In this document: positions 1-6,966 of the stretch, in pieces
How positions within the stretch are numbered: the stretch's first letter is position 1
How the letters are laid out: each line of letters begins with the position of its first letter
Origin: Flavobacteriaceae bacterium
Lineage (GTDB): Bacteria > Bacteroidota > Bacteroidia > Flavobacteriales > Flavobacteriaceae
Length of the DNA: 13,764 nucleotides
Assembly: GCA_947377425.1 (NCBI GenBank)
Contig: CANCFZ010000040.1
Coordinates: forward strand, 1-13,764
Direction: 5' to 3'
Program-made: the position numbers and the translations under genes
The notes under the pieces: generated by a model
Seen by the model: the letters and a program-made list of their open reading frames with translations, nothing else
What the model was told of the DNA's origin: nothing
Database searches by the model: none

Positions 1-333
1 AATAGTCATGATTTTCTCAGAACCATCATTCCACAAATCAGACTTACCAATATAGGAAAACGGAATAAAAAAAGTAGCTTTTACATTGTATTTTCTGAGC
101 AATGGTATGGCAAAATCCAATTGATTTTGTGTAACATCATCAAAAGTTAAAACAACTGATTTTTTCAAAATTGTTTTAGCATTTTCTAATTCAGAAACAA
201 AATAAGAAGTAAAATTATTCTCAACTAAATAATTCAATTGTTCTTCAAATTTTTGAATAGAAATAGTCAATTCCAAACTTTCATCAAAGTTTGGAGTGAT
301 ATTATGGTACATTAAAATGGGTAATTTTGACAC
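1..333 (-). CDS. Polysaccharide deacetylase (NodB-like), N-terminal part, truncated by window edge
   Basis: The minus strand is open without a stop from 333 to base 1, giving 111 residues of an N-terminus. After the start comes LPILMYHNI (residues 4-12), the usual opening of carbohydrate-esterase-4 deacetylases. VVLTFDDV follows (60-67), with the NodB motif-1 pair D65 and D66 (catalytic base and metal ligand), then the core strand KATFFIP (85-91). The later H-S/T-xx-H metal site lies beyond the window. Family knowledge: these enzymes remove N- or O-acetyl groups from surface polysaccharides or peptidoglycan, using a divalent metal. The start is uncertain. No ATG lies between the upstream in-frame stop and the conserved LPILMYH, so GTG at 333 is the best choice. 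It is divergent from the glycosyltransferase operon at 400, which fits a role in the same surface glycan. The specific substrate cannot be read from the sequence. Confidence 0.85.
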   Translation of the reverse strand, partial: MSKLPILMYHNITPNFDESLELTISIQKFEEQLNYLVENNFTSYFVSELENAKTILKKSVVLTFDDVTQNQLDFAIPLLRKYNVKATFFIPFSYIGKSDLWNDGSEKIMTI

Positions 334-370
334 AATTAAAATTTTGAAAATAGTATTGGTGTAAAAATAT

Positions 371-378
371 TATATTTG
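371..378 (+). promoter_or_regulatory. Bacteroidota-type -7 promoter box (TATATTTG) for the glycan operon
   Basis: TATATTTG fits the TAnnTTTG -7 consensus of Flavobacterium sigma-ABfr promoters. A TTG at 344-346 could serve as the -33 element, with a slightly long 24-base spacer. The box overlaps a TTG that could be misread as an early in-frame start for the next gene, which supports translation from ATG 400 and a leader of roughly 15 bases. Confidence 0.6.
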
Positions 379-399
379 TGTCATATTTCATCTATTTAT

Positions 400-1170
400 A
401 TGTCTGAAAATATTGAATTTCCTAAAATAAGCGCCTTAGCTATTACATTTAACGAAGAAGAAAATGTAAAAAGATATATTGAAAGTCTATCTTTTGCAGA
501 TGAAATTATTTTTGTTGACTCACAAAGTACCGATAAAACTGTTGAAATTGCAGAACAAATGGGTGCGAGAGTTATCCAAAGAAAATTTGATGACTTCTCA
601 AACCAACGAAATTTCGCAATCAATCAAGCCAAAAATGATTGGATTGTGTTTTTTGATTTGGATGAAATAATGACTTCTGAATTGGAGCAAGAAATTCATC
701 AAACAATAAATTCTAAAACCGATAGAGTTGCTTTTTTTGTAAAGCGTAATTTTTTCTTTTTAGGCAGAAGGATGAAATTTGGTGGATGGCAAAATGATAA
801 AGCTATTCGACTTTTTAATAAAAATCATTGTAAATATAATGGTAATCTAGTTCATGAAGTTATTGAAAGTAAAGGAAAAGCAGGCGTTTTAAAAAACAGT
901 TTGAATCATTACAGTTACAAAAATTTTGATAATTATAATGACAAATTAAATCTTTACAGCAAATTACAAGCAGAGAATTTATACAATAAAAAAGTTAAAC
1001 CAAATCCGTATCATTTGTTTTTTAGACCAATGTATCGTTTTGTTTGGCAGTATTTTTTTAGATTAGGAATTCTTGACGGGAAAGAAGGCTTTATTTTGGC
1101 TTATGTACACTCATTTTCAGTATTTAAACGTTACTTACAACTTTGGATGCTGTACAGAAAAATTGAATAA
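400..1170 (+). CDS. Glycosyltransferase family 2, WaaE/KdtX-like
   Basis: A 256-residue protein with a single GT-A (GT2) domain. ISALAITFNEEENV (residues 10-23) is the nucleotide-sugar binding opening. DSQSTDKT (40-47) follows, then the DxD-type metal site FDLDE (85-89, D86 and D88). The spacing and the TFNEEENV and DSQSTD signatures resemble the WaaE/KdtX branch, whose members add a glucose or similar sugar to LPS inner core. The exact sugar is unknown. The C-terminal 60 residues are basic and aromatic (FFRPMYRFVWQYFFRLG), suggesting peripheral association with the inner membrane. The reading frame extends upstream to a TTG at 376, but that TTG is the end of the -7 promoter box, so ATG 400 is chosen. 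It is the first gene of a tightly spaced operon, 14 bases before the next gene. Confidence 0.87.
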   Translation: MSENIEFPKISALAITFNEEENVKRYIESLSFADEIIFVDSQSTDKTVEIAEQMGARVIQRKFDDFSNQRNFAINQAKNDWIVFFDLDEIMTSELEQEIHQTINSKTDRVAFFVKRNFFFLGRRMKFGGWQNDKAIRLFNKNHCKYNGNLVHEVIESKGKAGVLKNSLNHYSYKNFDNYNDKLNLYSKLQAENLYNKKVKPNPYHLFFRPMYRFVWQYFFRLGILDGKEGFILAYVHSFSVFKRYLQLWMLYRKIE

Positions 1171-1184
1171 ATCTAATCTCTACT

Positions 1185-2102
1185 ATGTTTGATATCGCCG
1201 TAATAATAATCAATTACAATTCAAGTAAACTTACTAAAGAATGTATAAAAAGTATTTTAGAAAAAACTTCTAAGAATATTTCTTTACAAATAATTGTTGT
1301 TGATAATTGTTCTGAAAAAGAAGATTTTTTATCTTTAAAAGAATATTGCGATAAGCATTCCTTTGAAAATCTTCAACTGATTCGCAGCAAAATTAATACT
1401 GGTTTTGGTGGTGGAAATATGACTGGTTTTCATTTTGTTTCTGCACAGTATGTTGCTTTTGTAAATAATGACACTTTATTTTTGAATGATTGCTTATCTA
1501 TTTTAAAGTCTGCCATTGAAAAAGATACTTCTATTGCAGTTGTTAGCGGACAATCATATACTGAAACAGGAAAACAAATGGTTGCTTTTGATCATTTTGC
1601 ATCGATTTCGAAAGAATTATTTGGACGAGATTTTCTGGAAAAAATAAATCCAAAAAAATATCCAAAACGAAAATTAGAATATATAAATCCTATAAAAGTA
1701 AATTATGTTCAAGGAAGTTTTATGCTTGTTAGAACTTCAGATTTTAATGAAGTCGGCGGATTTGACACCAACATTTTCTTGTATTACGAAGAAACTGATT
1801 TGTGCAAACGATTAGAAAAAATCGGGAAATCAAGTTACTTAATTCCTGATGCAAAATACATTCATTATCACGGAGCAAGCACGCCTCATAATATTGCTAT
1901 AAAAACAGAATTAAAAATTTCGTTATTGTACATTATCAGAAAACATTACGGTTATTTTAGTTACTATTTTTTATTGAATTACTTACGCTTAAATTATATG
2001 TTCAGTACTATTTTTAAACCTAAATATTGGTATTTATTGAAAGTTCTTTTGGCAGGTGCTCCGCTTTCTAAATCATTGAAAACTAAACAAAAAATTCAAT
2101 AA
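1185..2102 (+). CDS. Glycosyltransferase family 2, rhamnosyltransferase-like (WbbL type)
   Basis: A 305-residue cytoplasmic GT2 enzyme. IAVIIINYNSSKLTKECI (residues 4-21) opens the Rossmann-like half, followed by VVDNCS (38-43), the conserved NTGFGGGNMTGF (71-82) and the DxD-equivalent NND (94-96). The acceptor half carries YVQGSFMLVR (174-183), GGFD (191-194) and FLYYEETDLCKRL (198-210), whose EETD supplies the likely catalytic base. This layout is typical of dTDP-rhamnose transferases and their relatives in O-antigen and cell-wall polysaccharide synthesis; the sugar donor itself is inferred. Length and motifs are complete. Its stop codon overlaps the next start by one base (TAATG), suggesting translational coupling. 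Confidence 0.87.
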   Translation: MFDIAVIIINYNSSKLTKECIKSILEKTSKNISLQIIVVDNCSEKEDFLSLKEYCDKHSFENLQLIRSKINTGFGGGNMTGFHFVSAQYVAFVNNDTLFLNDCLSILKSAIEKDTSIAVVSGQSYTETGKQMVAFDHFASISKELFGRDFLEKINPKKYPKRKLEYINPIKVNYVQGSFMLVRTSDFNEVGGFDTNIFLYYEETDLCKRLEKIGKSSYLIPDAKYIHYHGASTPHNIAIKTELKISLLYIIRKHYGYFSYYFLLNYLRLNYMFSTIFKPKYWYLLKVLLAGAPLSKSLKTKQKIQ

Positions 2103-3049
2103 TGAAAGTGCTTTTTATGTGCCCAGATTATTTCGGAATTTATAAAGTTATTCGAAAAGAGATTCAAGATCAAACCGCTTGCGAATTGAAATCGGTAATT
2201 TTTGAAGATTATAAATACAAAAATTCATTTCAAAAAATTCATAATTTTCTAGCTAAAACATTTCTAAAGAAAAATTTAAAGAAAATATGGGCAAGCAAAG
2301 AACGTATTAATAACATTGCAGAAAACGAATATTTTGATTATATATTTGTGATATGTCCCGATTTTTTATTAAATGATGAATTGAAATATGTTACAGAAAG
2401 AGCAAAAAAATCAATAGTATATTTTTGGGATAGCTTTGATAATATTTCAAGATATGAAAGAACGTTACCATTTTTTGATGTAAAATATAGTTTTGAACCA
2501 AATGATGTTGCAAAGTATAATTTGAATTTACTAACCAATTTTTATTATAATATTAATAGAAACCTTACTCCTACTAATGATGTTTTTTTTATTGGAACAT
2601 TTGATGAACGAATTGATTTAATTCTAGCAGTATTAAAATCAATATATAAATCTGGCAAAACTGCTCAAATTTATTTACAATCGGATAATGACAAAACCGC
2701 AGCAAAATATCAAACAGAAAGTATTAAATTCATTAAAAAGCCAATTACATTTGCAGAAAGTGAAAAGATTTATAATGATTCGAAAATTATTCTAGATGTT
2801 CAAAAGAAAATTCAAAAAGGATTGACTTTTAGAGTTTTTGAGGCGATGGGAAAAGGAAAAAAACTAATCACCACAAATGAAGACATTGTTAATTATGATT
2901 TTTATAATCCTATTAATATTTTTGTTTGGAAAGATACTACAGTAGAAATTCCAAGTTCTTTTTTTGAAACTCCTTATGAAGAGTTATCTCAAGAAGTTTT
3001 TGAAAAATATAGTCTTAAAAATTGGGTGAAAACTATTTTTGAAGATTAA
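2102..3049 (+). CDS. Putative GT-B-like glycosyltransferase (CgeB/LPS-synthesis-like), poorly characterised
   Basis: A 315-residue protein that fits no GT2 pattern. It starts with a beta strand, MKVLFMCPDYF. A second strand, YIFVICPDFLL, lies at residues 80-90. Conserved-looking blocks are VYFWDSFDNISRYE (106-119) and the acidic-aromatic YSFEPNDVAKY (129-139). A second Rossmann-like half seems to begin at VFFIGTFDERIDLI (161-174). It ends with KGLTFRVFEAMGKGKKLITTN (239-259), which looks like the GT-B donor-site helix where an E contacts the nucleotide sugar. This two-domain layout matches CgeB-like or Glyco_trans_1_2-like proteins that I recall as annotated LPS or capsule biosynthesis proteins. 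No sugar specificity can be assigned. It is embedded between glycosyltransferases with one-base coupling upstream and a 14-base gap downstream, so a glycan role is likely. Confidence 0.6.
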   Translation: MKVLFMCPDYFGIYKVIRKEIQDQTACELKSVIFEDYKYKNSFQKIHNFLAKTFLKKNLKKIWASKERINNIAENEYFDYIFVICPDFLLNDELKYVTERAKKSIVYFWDSFDNISRYERTLPFFDVKYSFEPNDVAKYNLNLLTNFYYNINRNLTPTNDVFFIGTFDERIDLILAVLKSIYKSGKTAQIYLQSDNDKTAAKYQTESIKFIKKPITFAESEKIYNDSKIILDVQKKIQKGLTFRVFEAMGKGKKLITTNEDIVNYDFYNPINIFVWKDTTVEIPSSFFETPYEELSQEVFEKYSLKNWVKTIFED

Positions 3050-3063
3050 AAAACACGTTTTAG

Positions 3064-4056
3064 ATGATTAAAACAGAGAATATGATATCGGTTGCACTTT
3101 GCACTTATAATGGAGAAAAATATATTGAAAAACAGTTAAATTCAATATTAAATCAAACACTAACTGTTGATGAAATAGTTATTTGTGATGATTGTTCTAG
3201 TGATAAAACTATTACGATTTTAAACTCGTTTAAAGAAAAATATCCTTCAATATTCAGAATTTATAGCAATCCAGAAAATTTAAGAAGCAATAAAAATTTT
3301 GAAAAAGCAATTTCGCTTTGCACTGGAGATTTTATCTTTTTATCGGATCAAGATGACCTATGGAAACCTGAAAAAGTAGAAACTATAATTGGAGTTTTTA
3401 ATTCAAATCCATCCGCCGAAGGTGTTTTTTCTGATGCAATTTTCGTTGATGAAAATGATTCTGAAATCCATAAAGAAATGTCGCTTTGGGAAAGTGTTTG
3501 TTTTTTTGATAAACAAAATGACATTCCTATAAACTTATATGAATCACTACTCAATTTAGGAAATTTTTTAACTGGAGCTACTTTGTGTATAAAAAAAGAA
3601 GTTATTCCATTTTGCATTCCTTTTCAAACAGTTGATACATTTATTCATGATGAATGGTTAGCTTATGTTTTGTCTAAAAGAAATACTTTATTTTTGACAA
3701 AAGAAAAATTAATTTCCTATAGATTACATTCAAACCAACAATTAGGAGTAGGAAAAATAAAAGATGCTAGAAAAAAAATAGGTAAAAATGAACACCACAA
3801 TAAACTTATCTTAAATATAATACCAGCAAAAAAATTCAATGATTTTAAAGCTAAATCTAGAGCTTACTTTTATCAATATGAAAAATATTATTTTTTAAAT
3901 GAAAAATACAAAAATGAAAATTATTATGAAATAAGTGAGTCATTAAAACAAAAATATTTAGACGCTGAAATAGAAATGAGAAAAAATAACTTAATATTGT
4001 ATTTACTCAGAAAATATAAAGACCAAAGAAAAAATAGAAGGCAAATTCACAAATAA
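3064..4056 (+). CDS. Glycosyltransferase family 2, rhamnosyltransferase-like (RfbF/RgpB-like)
   Basis: A 330-residue GT2 enzyme. ISVALCTYNGEKYIEKQL (residues 8-25) is the classic opening of polysaccharide GT2 enzymes, followed by CDDCSSDKT (41-49) and the extended metal site FLSDQDDLWKPEK (92-104). Downstream are TGATLCIKK (170-178), IHDEWLA (194-200) and YRLHSNQQ (219-226), the acceptor-side signature of the RfbF/RgpB rhamnosyltransferase group. The C-terminal 100 residues are charged and Lys-rich with no obvious domain. The start could also be the second ATG at 3082, directly before the conserved ISVALCTYNG block; the first ATG is kept because it leaves a typical short intergenic gap. The donor sugar is inferred, not proven. 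Confidence 0.86.
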   Translation: MIKTENMISVALCTYNGEKYIEKQLNSILNQTLTVDEIVICDDCSSDKTITILNSFKEKYPSIFRIYSNPENLRSNKNFEKAISLCTGDFIFLSDQDDLWKPEKVETIIGVFNSNPSAEGVFSDAIFVDENDSEIHKEMSLWESVCFFDKQNDIPINLYESLLNLGNFLTGATLCIKKEVIPFCIPFQTVDTFIHDEWLAYVLSKRNTLFLTKEKLISYRLHSNQQLGVGKIKDARKKIGKNEHHNKLILNIIPAKKFNDFKAKSRAYFYQYEKYYFLNEKYKNENYYEISESLKQKYLDAEIEMRKNNLILYLLRKYKDQRKNRRQIHK

Positions 4057-4067
4057 AAAATCAAAAG

Positions 4068-4829
4068 ATGTTAAAAAAAATAGTCCTATTCAAATTATTA
4101 AAAAAACATTTCAAACTTAGAGATGCATTTGCCATTTTAATTGGCATTATTAATGAAAAAGAAATTATAAAATTACCAAAATTAAATAGAAATATTTATT
4201 TAAGGAAAAACTGTAAAGACTTAGAAACTTTTGAAGAAATTTTCTTGACAAATCTTTACAATACACAATTGCCATTTGAACCAAAAACTATTGTAGATGC
4301 TGGAGCAAATGTGGGTTTAGCATCATTATTTTTTAAATTAAAATACCCCAATTCAGATATTGTGGCTGTTGAAATTGAAAGTAATAACGCAAAGGTGATA
4401 AAGAAAAATACCAACGGATTTTCTAATTTTGAATTGATTGAAAAAGCAATGTATAATAAAAAATCTTTTTTTAAAATTGAAGATCCCTACAATGCTACCA
4501 ATAGTTTTCAAATTAGAGAAGTGAATGAAAACGAAAAATATGATATAGAGTCAGTAACATTAGATGAAATCATTACAACAAAAAACTGGGATACTATTGA
4601 TATTTTAAAAATTGATATTGAAGGTGCCGAAAAACAACTATTTGAAAGCAATTATGAAAATTGGTTGCCTAAAACAAAAGTAATCATGATTGAAACTCAT
4701 GATAGAATGTTACCAAAATGTTCTTATACCGTTATGAAAACTATAAATGAATTCAATTTCATTTTATATACTACTACCGAAGGAACACTTATTTATTTTA
4801 ATTTATCTTTGATGACTTTAAAATTTTAA
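4068..4829 (+). CDS. FkbM family SAM-dependent methyltransferase
   Basis: A 253-residue protein. SAM-binding motif I is TIVDAGANVGLAS (residues 74-86), and the acidic end of strand 2 is VAVEIE (99-104). The FkbM signature DILKIDIEGAE (178-188) and a following IETHD (208-212) are present. Family knowledge: FkbM proteins O-methylate sugars or related hydroxyls, and are common in O-antigen, capsule and glycosylation clusters. The neighbours support methylation of a sugar in this glycan, possibly a rhamnose, which is inference. The first ~45 residues are basic and lack the fold's hallmarks. The gene is noticeably AT-rich, like the glycosyltransferases around it. Gaps of 11 bases upstream and 8 downstream fit one operon. 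Confidence 0.87.
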   Translation: MLKKIVLFKLLKKHFKLRDAFAILIGIINEKEIIKLPKLNRNIYLRKNCKDLETFEEIFLTNLYNTQLPFEPKTIVDAGANVGLASLFFKLKYPNSDIVAVEIESNNAKVIKKNTNGFSNFELIEKAMYNKKSFFKIEDPYNATNSFQIREVNENEKYDIESVTLDEIITTKNWDTIDILKIDIEGAEKQLFESNYENWLPKTKVIMIETHDRMLPKCSYTVMKTINEFNFILYTTTEGTLIYFNLSLMTLKF

Positions 4830-4837
4830 ATCTGTAA

Positions 4838-5974
4838 ATGCTGAACTCTAGTTACCTTTTTTTACCGTTTTTATTTCTGTGTTTGTTTATATCTATTTTT
4901 TTGGTAAACAAAATTATAAAAATTGATTTGCCAAATGTAAAATATAATGAAATAGATGGATTAAGAGGTTATTTGGCATTTTTTGTTTTTCTACATCACA
5001 GTTATATCTGGTCAATTTTTCTTAAAACTAATGAGTGGAAAGAACCTAAATCAAATTTATTTAATCAATTCGGACAAACTAGTGTTGCACTTTTTTTTAT
5101 GATAACGGCATTTCTTTTTATAACTAAATTGATAACTGCTAAGAATCATTCAATTAATTGGACAGATTATATTAAATCAAGATTTTTTAGATTATTTCCT
5201 GCTTATTTTGTTTCAATAATAGTAGTTTTTATTATTGTTTTAATTTTGTCAAATTTTCAAGTAAATGATTCTATTCTCTCAAATTTCAAGAATGTTATTG
5301 GTTGGTTATTCTTTACATTTAGTGGTTCAAATGATATTAATAGTGTTTCAAATACCTATTTAATAGATGCTGGAGTGACTTGGTCTTTACCTTATGAATG
5401 GTTATTTTATTTAATTTTACCTTTAATTGCATTATTTTTTAAAATTAAAGTAAGTCCAAAAAATTTGGTGATTTATACAATCGCGTTTATTGTTATTGCA
5501 GTATTAAACCATGTTACTTTAAAACAGTTTCTGCCATTTCTTGGAGGAATTATTGTAGCACTTTTAATAGCTAAAAAATCAATTAATCTTAAAGGTTTAA
5601 AATATAGTATTTTACTAGTCATTTTGGTTTTTATCTTAATTTACTTTTTCAATAGTGGAAAAGATATTATTCCATTACTAATTTCAACACTTCTATTTTT
5701 AATAATTGCATCTGGAAATTCAATATTTGGAATTCTTTTAAATTCATTTTCAAGATTATTTGGACAAGTAACTTATAGCTTATATTTGTTCCATGGAATT
5801 GTCTTATTTATTGTATTTAAATTTGTAATTGGATATGATCAAGTTGCAAAATTTTCTAACAATAAATATTGGTTAATAATTGCCTCTTGCATTTTTCCAA
5901 TAGTACTTATCAGTCAGATAAGTTATAATTATATTGAATTACCTTTTATAAATCTATTCAAACCTAAAAAATGA
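4838..5974 (+). CDS. Acyltransferase 3 family membrane O-acyltransferase (OafA/YrhL-like)
   Basis: A 378-residue polytopic inner-membrane protein, very rich in F, I and L, with around ten apparent membrane segments. Family signatures are present. EIDGLRGYLAFFVFLHH (residues 38-54) has the catalytic-type His pair H53/H54 and the conserved R43. RFFRLFPAY (115-123) and TWSLPYEWLFYLILP (181-195) follow. Family knowledge: such proteins move acyl groups, usually acetyl, across the membrane onto extracytoplasmic sugars. Unlike full OafA it has no C-terminal SGNH domain, so it is the membrane-only form. It is the last glycan gene; its TGA overlaps the ATG of the next gene by four bases (ATGA). A role in acetylating the surface polysaccharide is inferred. 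Confidence 0.87.
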   Translation: MLNSSYLFLPFLFLCLFISIFLVNKIIKIDLPNVKYNEIDGLRGYLAFFVFLHHSYIWSIFLKTNEWKEPKSNLFNQFGQTSVALFFMITAFLFITKLITAKNHSINWTDYIKSRFFRLFPAYFVSIIVVFIIVLILSNFQVNDSILSNFKNVIGWLFFTFSGSNDINSVSNTYLIDAGVTWSLPYEWLFYLILPLIALFFKIKVSPKNLVIYTIAFIVIAVLNHVTLKQFLPFLGGIIVALLIAKKSINLKGLKYSILLVILVFILIYFFNSGKDIIPLLISTLLFLIIASGNSIFGILLNSFSRLFGQVTYSLYLFHGIVLFIVFKFVIGYDQVAKFSNNKYWLIIASCIFPIVLISQISYNYIELPFINLFKPKK

Positions 5975-6531
5975 ATACCGAAATTCACAACGCCTACGAA
6001 GTCATAAAAAATGGAGGAATCATTCTTTATCCAACAGATACTGTTTGGGGAATAGGTTGCGATGCCACTAATGCAGAAGCTGTAGCTAAAATTTATGACT
6101 TAAAACAGCGTGATGATTCTAAAAGCATGATTGTGTTAATGAATGGAGAAAAAATGATGTATAATGTGTTTAAGGAAATTCCAGATGTAGCTTGGGAAAT
6201 TTGGGAGTTATCCGAAAAAGCAACCACATTAATATTAGATAATCCCAGAAATGTCGCTGCAAATATTATTGCTGATGACAAAACTCTTGGAGTTAGAATT
6301 ATAAAAGAACCCTTTTGTTTTAAACTTTTAGAACGTATGAAACGACCTTTAGTTTCAACATCAGCTAATATTTCCGGAATGTTTGCTCCAAAAACTTTCA
6401 AAGAAATTAGTCCCGAAATTATAAAAGGTGTTGACTATGTGGTAAATTTGCAGCACGATAAAGTTTGTAAAAATCCATCTACAATTATTAAACTTTCGTT
6501 AGATAATCAAGTTAAGATTATTAGAAAGTAA
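5971..6531 (+). CDS. L-threonylcarbamoyladenylate synthase (TsaC/YrdC/Sua5 family)
   Basis: A 186-residue YrdC-domain protein. It makes threonylcarbamoyl-AMP from threonine, bicarbonate and ATP, the first step toward t6A37 in ANN-decoding tRNAs. GGIILYPTDTVWGIGCD (residues 15-31) forms the substrate pocket. KQRDDSKSM (45-53) is the basic nucleotide-binding motif, and STSANISG (129-136) the conserved C-terminal motif. The length fits the short TsaC type, without the extra domain of full Sua5. Translation appears coupled to the acyltransferase by an ATGA overlap, although the function is unrelated to glycans. The next ancestral neighbour seems to be the CCA-adding enzyme, so a tRNA-maturation pair has been separated by the inserted GxxExxY cassette. 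Confidence 0.93.
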   Translation: MNTEIHNAYEVIKNGGIILYPTDTVWGIGCDATNAEAVAKIYDLKQRDDSKSMIVLMNGEKMMYNVFKEIPDVAWEIWELSEKATTLILDNPRNVAANIIADDKTLGVRIIKEPFCFKLLERMKRPLVSTSANISGMFAPKTFKEISPEIIKGVDYVVNLQHDKVCKNPSTIIKLSLDNQVKIIRK

Positions 6532-6539
6532 AAATTTTA

Positions 6540-6559
6540 TAGCCACTGTTTCACAGATT
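6540..6559 (+). repeat. Left inverted-repeat arm of the GxxExxY cassette
   Basis: TAGCCACTGTTTCACAGATT. It matches the reverse complement of 6947-6966 at 19 of 20 positions; the only mismatch is at 6549/6957. The arm itself contains two imperfect copies of an octamer (CACTGTTT, CACAGATT). It starts nine bases after the TsaC stop codon. Confidence 0.9.
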
Positions 6560-6573
6560 TAAAAAATAAAAAA

Positions 6574-6948
6574 ATGTCCGAGTATTTATACGAAGAAGAT
6601 ACATATAAAATTATTGGAGCTTTAATTGAAGTTCACAAAAATCTTGGAAAAGGTTTCTCTGAAATAGTATACAAAGATGCTTTTGAATATGAATTAAATA
6701 AAATTAATTTTAATTTTGAAAGAGAAAAAGAATATTTAGTTCATTATAAAGATGTAATTTTAAATCATAAATTTTATGCAGATTTTGTAGTATTAAACAA
6801 AATTATAATTGAAATAAAATCTACAGAATCATTACATGATAAACATATTTCACAATGTTTAAACTATTTACACGTTTCTGGACATAGACTTGCTATTTTA
6901 GTCAATTTCAATAAAACATCACTTGAATATAAAAGAATCATCAAATAA
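6574..6948 (+). CDS. GxxExxY protein (PDDEXK-like small protein)
   Basis: A 124-residue protein matching the GxxExxY family by its namesake motif G27-F-S-E30-I-V-Y33, preceded by ALIEVHKNLGKG (residues 16-27). A PD-(D/E)xK nuclease-like core is visible: D70 in FYADFVV (68-73), then E80-I-K82 in IIIEIKS, with Q94 and Y98 in the helix after it. The cytoplasmic role is unknown. The family is widespread and patchy in bacteria, and the nuclease activity is fold-based inference. The start is a clear ATG after an A-rich leader (AAAAAATAAAAAA). The stop codon overlaps the right inverted-repeat arm by two bases and lies 11 bases before the GTG of the CCA-adding enzyme, so the two may be translationally coupled. 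Confidence 0.88.
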   Translation: MSEYLYEEDTYKIIGALIEVHKNLGKGFSEIVYKDAFEYELNKINFNFEREKEYLVHYKDVILNHKFYADFVVLNKIIIEIKSTESLHDKHISQCLNYLHVSGHRLAILVNFNKTSLEYKRIIK

Positions 6949-6966
6949 TCTGTGAATCAGTGGCTA
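6947..6966 (+). repeat. Right inverted-repeat arm, containing the cca start codon
   Basis: AATCTGTGAATCAGTGGCTA. It is composed of two near-identical octamers, AATCTGTG and AATCAGTG (7 of 8 matching). It overlaps the TAA of the GxxExxY gene at its left end. At its right end it supplies GTG GCT, the first two codons of the CCA-adding enzyme. Confidence 0.9.

Larger units (their letters stand above)
6540..6966. mobile_element. Candidate inverted-repeat-bounded GxxExxY cassette (427 bp)
   Basis: A single small gene (6574-6948) is enclosed almost exactly by 20-bp inverted repeats. It lies between two tRNA-maturation genes that would otherwise be adjacent. There is no transposase, no recognisable insertion-sequence family end and no clear target-site duplication, so mobility is inferred from the repeats and position alone. 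The encoded PDDEXK-like protein could act on the repeats, or the unit could be a passenger moved in trans. The alternative is that the repeats are a regulatory RNA stem around the gene. Confidence 0.5.

Noticed and set aside
376..399. Upstream TTG start for the first glycosyltransferase
   Set aside because: The TTG is the end of the TATATTTG promoter box; ATG 400 gives a normal GT2 N-terminus.
396..623. Minus-strand open frame inside the first glycosyltransferase
   Set aside because: It is fully covered by a clear GT2 coding frame on the other strand and its translation shows no family motif.
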